This document shows positions 61,276 through 64,000 of a stretch of DNA of 64,000 nucleotides, one piece after another. Origin of the DNA: Pristionchus mayeri (Eukaryota; Nematoda; Chromadorea; Rhabditida; Neodiplogasteridae). How positions within the stretch are numbered: the stretch's first letter is position 1; each line of letters opens with the position of its first letter. Under the pieces are notes generated by a model. The model was not told where the DNA came from. It ran no database searches and was given only the letters and a program-made list of their open reading frames with translations. The DNA is taken from positions 30,942,901 through 31,006,900 of the forward strand of contig BTRK01000006.1 in NCBI GenBank assembly GCA_036245805.1, in the 5' to 3' direction. The translations under genes were made by a program, and so were the position numbers.

Positions 61276-61302
61276 ATTGCCACAGTTGGTTGCCCTAGTC
61301 AG
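61276..61302 (+). repeat. 27-bp deletion monomer, copy 4 (attgcc form)
   Basis: The deletion is here on a monomer that starts attgccacag rather than aatgccacag. This looks like the product of losing one 28-bp register between the cagattgcc/ggttg and aatgccacag/ggttgccc neighbours of copies 1-3, that is, an unequal exchange within adjacent monomers. Copy 6 shares this form. Confidence 0.86.
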
Positions 61303-61918
61303 AATGCCACAGTTGGCTGTCCCTAGTCAGAATGCCACTGTTGGCTGTCCCTAGTCAGAATGCCACTGCTGGCTGTCCCTAGTCAGAATGCCACTGTTGG
61401 CTGTCCCTAATCAGATTGCCACAGTTGGCTGTCCCTAGTCAGAATGCCACTGTTGGCTGTCCCTAGTCAGAATGCTACTGTTGGCTGTCCCTAGTCAGAT
61501 TGCCACTGTTGGTTGTCCCTAGTCAGAATTCCACAGTTGGTTGTCCCTAGTCAGAATGCTACTGTTGGCTGTCCCTAGTCAGATTGCCACTGTTGGTTGT
61601 CCCTAGTCAGAATGCCACTGTTGGCTGTCCCTAGTCAGAATGCTACTGTTGGCTGTCCCTAGACAGAATGCCACTGTTGGCTGTCCCTAGTCAGAATGCC
61701 ACTGTTGGCTGTCCCTAGTCAGAATGCCACTGTTGGCTGTCCCTAGTCAGATTGCCACTGTTGGCTGTCCCTAGTCAGAATGTCACTGTTGGCTTTCCCT
61801 AGTCACAATGCCACTGTTGGTTGTCCCTAGTCAGAATGCCACTGTTGGCTGTCCCTAGTCAGAATGCCACTGTTGGCTGTCCCTAGTCAGATTGCCACTG
61901 TTGGTTGTCCCTAGTCAG

Positions 61919-61945
61919 AATGCCACAGTTGGTTGCCCTAGTCAG
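61919..61945 (+). repeat. 27-bp deletion monomer, copy 5
   Basis: aatgccacag form, as in copies 1-3. The next monomer has ccacag with ggttg rather than ggctg, a small private difference. Confidence 0.86.
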
Positions 61946-62981
61946 AATGCCACAGTTGGTTGTCCCTAGTCAGAATGCCACTGTTGGCTGTCCCTAGTCA
62001 GAATGCCACTGTTGGCTGTCCCTAGTCAGAATGCCACTGTTGGCTGTCCCTAGTCAGAATGCCACTGTTGGCTGTCCCTAATCAGATTGCCACTGTTGGC
62101 TGTCCCTAGTCAGAATGCCACTGTTGGCTGTCCCTAGTCAGAATGCTACTGTTGGCTGTCCCTAGTCAGATTGCCACTGTTGGTTGTCCCTAGTCAGAAT
62201 GCCACTGTTGGCTGTCCCTAGTCAGAATGCTACTGTTGGCTGTCCCTAGACAGAATGCCACTGTTGGCTGTCCCTAGTCAGAATGCCACTGTTGGCTGTC
62301 CCTAGTCAGAATGCCACTGTTGGCTGTCCCTAGTCAGAATTCCACTGTTGGCTGCCCCTAGTCAGAATGCCACTGTTGGCTGTCCCTAGTCAGAATTCCA
62401 CTGTTAGCTATCCCTAGTCAGAATGCCACTGTTGGTTGTCCCTAGTCAGAATGCCACTGTTGGTTGTCCCTAGTCAGAATTCCACTGTTAGCTATCCCTA
62501 GTCAGAATGCCACTGTTGGCTGTCCCTAGTCAGAATGCCACTGTTGGCTGTCCCTAGACAGAATGCCACTGTTGGCTGTCCCTAGTCAGAATGCCACTGT
62601 TGGCTGTCCCTAGTCAGAATTCCACTGTTAGCTATCCCTAGTCAGAATGCCACTGTTGGTTGTCCCTAGTCAGAATGCCACTGTTGGCTGTCCCTAGTCA
62701 GAATGCTACTGTTGGCTGTCCCTAGACAGAATGCCACTGTTGGCTGTCCCTAGTCAGAATGCCACTGTTGGCTGTCCCTAGTCAGAATGCCACTGTTGGC
62801 TGTCCCTAGTCAGAATGCCACTGTTGGCTGTCCCTAGTCAGATTGCCACTGTTGGCTGTCCCTAGTCAGAATGTCACTGTTGGCTTTCCCTAGTCACAAT
62901 GCCACTGTTGGTTGTCCCTAGTCAGAATGCCACTGTTGGCTGTCCCTAGTCAGAATGCCACTGTTGGCTGTCCCTAGTCAG

Positions 62982-63008
62982 ATTGCCACAGTTGGTTGCC
63001 CTAGTCAG
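62982..63008 (+). repeat. 27-bp deletion monomer, copy 6 (attgcc form)
   Basis: Same attgccacag fused form as copy 4. Copies 4 and 6 lie in the duplicated units that start at 60660 and 62338, which supports joint inheritance. Confidence 0.86.
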
Positions 63009-64000
63009 AATGCCACAGTTGGCTGTCCCTAGTCAGAATGCCACTGTTGGCTGTCCCTAGTCAGAATGCCACTGCTGGCTGTCCCTAGTCAGAATGCCAC
63101 TGTTGGCTGTCCCTAATCAGATTGCCACAGTTGGCTGTCCCTAGTCAGAATGCCACTGTTGGCTGTCCCTAGTCAGAATGCTACTGTTGGCTGTCCCTAG
63201 TCAGATTGCCACTGTTGGTTGTCCCTAGTCAGAATGCCACTGTTGGCTGTCCCTAGACAGAATGCCACTGTTGGCTGTCCCTAGTCAGATTGCCACTGTT
63301 GGTTGTCCCTAGTCAGAATGCCACTGTTGGCTGTCCCTAGTCAGAATGCTACTGTTGGCTGTCCCTAGACAGAATGCCACTGTTGGCTGTCCCTAGTCAG
63401 AATGCCACTGTTGGCTGTCCCTAGTCAGAATGCCACTGTTGGCTGTCCCTAGTCAGAATTCCACTGTTGGCTGCCCCTAGTCAGAATGCCACTGTTGGCT
63501 GTCCCTAGTCAGAATTCCACTGTTAGCTATCCCTAGTCAGAATGCCACTGTTGGTTGTCCCTAGTCAGAATGCCACTGTTGGTTGTCCCTAGTCAGAATT
63601 CCACTGTTAGCTATCCCTAGTCAGAATGCCACTGTTGGCTGTCCCTAGTCAGAATGCCACTGTTGGCTGTCCCTAGACAGAATGCCACTGTTGGCTGTCC
63701 CTAGTCAGAATGCCACTGTTGGCTGTCCCTAGTCAGAATTCCACTGTTAGCTATCCCTAGTCAGAATGCCACTGTTGGTTGTCCCTAGTCAGAATGCCAC
63801 TGTTGGCTGTCCCTAGTCAGAATGCTACTGTTGGCTGTCCCTAGACAGAATGCCACTGTTGGCTGTCCCTAGTCAGAATGCCACTGTTGGCTGTCCCTAG
63901 TCAGAATGCCACTGTTGGCTGTCCCTAGTCAGAATGCCACTGTTGGCTGTCCCTAGTCAGATTGCCACTGTTGGCTGTCCCTAGACAGAATGCCACTGTT

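Larger units (their letters stand above)
55609..64000 (+). repeat. 28-bp satellite array, block after the assembly gap
   Basis: The same 28-bp monomer continues in the same orientation, but with a different set of linked variants. Markers that are common here and rare or absent just before the gap are aattccacag followed by ggttg, agtcacaatgcc, ctaatcag, gatcgcc, and a 27-bp monomer containing ggttgccctag. The markers agcatgcc and tgtttgctgcccc, which dominate immediately before the gap, are not seen here. The array runs off the end of the window at 64,000, so its far edge is unknown. Monomers are 28 bp apart from the six 27-bp copies and one 29-bp copy near 57,210-57,240. Confidence 0.98.
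58533..64000 (+). repeat. HOR domain N (40- and 60-monomer units)
   Basis: The monomer aattccactg with ggctgcccc starts at 58533, 60660, 62338 and 63457. Steps are 2,127, 1,678 and 1,119 bp, equal to 76, 60 and 40 monomers once the one, two and one 27-bp monomers they contain are counted. Each copy is followed by the same pair of ttagctatcc monomers separated by two ggttg monomers. The 60660 and 62338 copies stay in step for over 600 bp and differ by one added consensus monomer just before the cagattgccacag copy. No gene is present. Confidence 0.85.

Noticed and set aside
1..64000. Tandem-repeat protein gene (28-residue repeats from 84-bp triplets of monomers)
   Set aside because: The consensus has TAG in ccctagtcag on the plus strand and TGA and TAG on the minus strand. 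With a period of 28, every frame meets a stop at least once per 84 bp, apart from a few variants that lose it, so no long frame exists.
1..64000. CRISPR array
   Set aside because: The repeat length of 28 is in the CRISPR range, but the repeats abut directly with no spacers, and there are no cas genes or leader.
1..64000. Telomeric repeat related to ccctaa
   Set aside because: The ccctag string is a chance similarity inside a 28-bp monomer; no runs of a 5-8-bp telomere unit are present.
1..64000. CENP-B box or alpha-satellite relationship
   Set aside because: The CENP-B box needs CpG positions that the monomer lacks, and alpha satellite has a monomer of about 171 bp. No likeness was seen.
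1..64000. Transposon or LTR element that seeded or interrupted the array
   Set aside because: No sequence outside the 28-bp register was found, no target-site duplications and no inverted monomers, so there is nothing to support an element.
1..64000. Promoters, terminators, ribosome sites or riboswitches
   Set aside because: Any short motif match would recur every 28 bp as a property of the monomer, and there is no gene to regulate. None can be supported.
1..64000. A new defence or other multi-gene system
   Set aside because: The window has no coding capacity on either strand. The interesting content is repeat architecture only.

Overview
The whole window is one tandem repeat. Apart from a 500-base run of N (55,109-55,608), every base I read belongs to a head-to-tail array of a 28-bp monomer that begins aatgccactg and ends ccctagtcag; positions 85-112 hold a copy of the apparent consensus. 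The array enters at base 1 and leaves at base 64,000, so it is longer than the window. All monomers lie in the same orientation. I see no gene, RNA gene, transposon, unique sequence or non-satellite island. An uninterrupted array of tens of kilobases with nested higher-order repeats (HORs) points to eukaryotic satellite or large minisatellite DNA (heterochromatin, pericentromere, subtelomere or a B/sex chromosome). The sequence alone does not identify the species, and I do not recognise the monomer as a named satellite.

Layout. From 1 to 53,312 the array is 1,904 monomers of exactly 28 bp with no net phase change; all variation there is base substitution. Linked sets of substitutions mark HOR domains: about 1-3,750 (42-monomer unit), 3,750-6,650 (10/12/18/40-monomer units), 6,650-11,900 (41- then 52-monomer units), 11,900-16,990 with a second copy of part of it at about 18,960-21,140 (222 monomers apart), 16,990-18,960 (25-monomer repeat), 21,140-24,270 (39-monomer repeat), 24,270-28,960 (59/44/47-monomer repeats), 28,300-36,000 (a multi-kilobase block present twice, one copy carrying an internal 26-monomer duplication), 36,000-40,000 (94-monomer repeat), 40,000-46,700 (includes a 53-monomer repeat), 46,700-51,300 (a copy of the 22-23 kb domain, then material like 39 kb), and 51,300-55,108 (short 13-17-monomer units). 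After the gap, 55,609-64,000 holds a different variant family, related to the one at 9-12 kb. It includes a recurrent 27-bp monomer and 32-, 40- and 60-monomer repeats.

Nothing here works as a gene set. The consensus carries TAG on the plus strand and TGA and TAG on the minus strand. Because 28 is not a multiple of 3, every frame on both strands is stopped within 84 bp. The content is the record of how the array grew: unequal exchange or segment duplication at scales from 4 monomers to several hundred, with almost no indels. The last 1.7 kb before the gap is probably low-quality consensus, with ten single-base indels after none in the preceding 53.3 kb.
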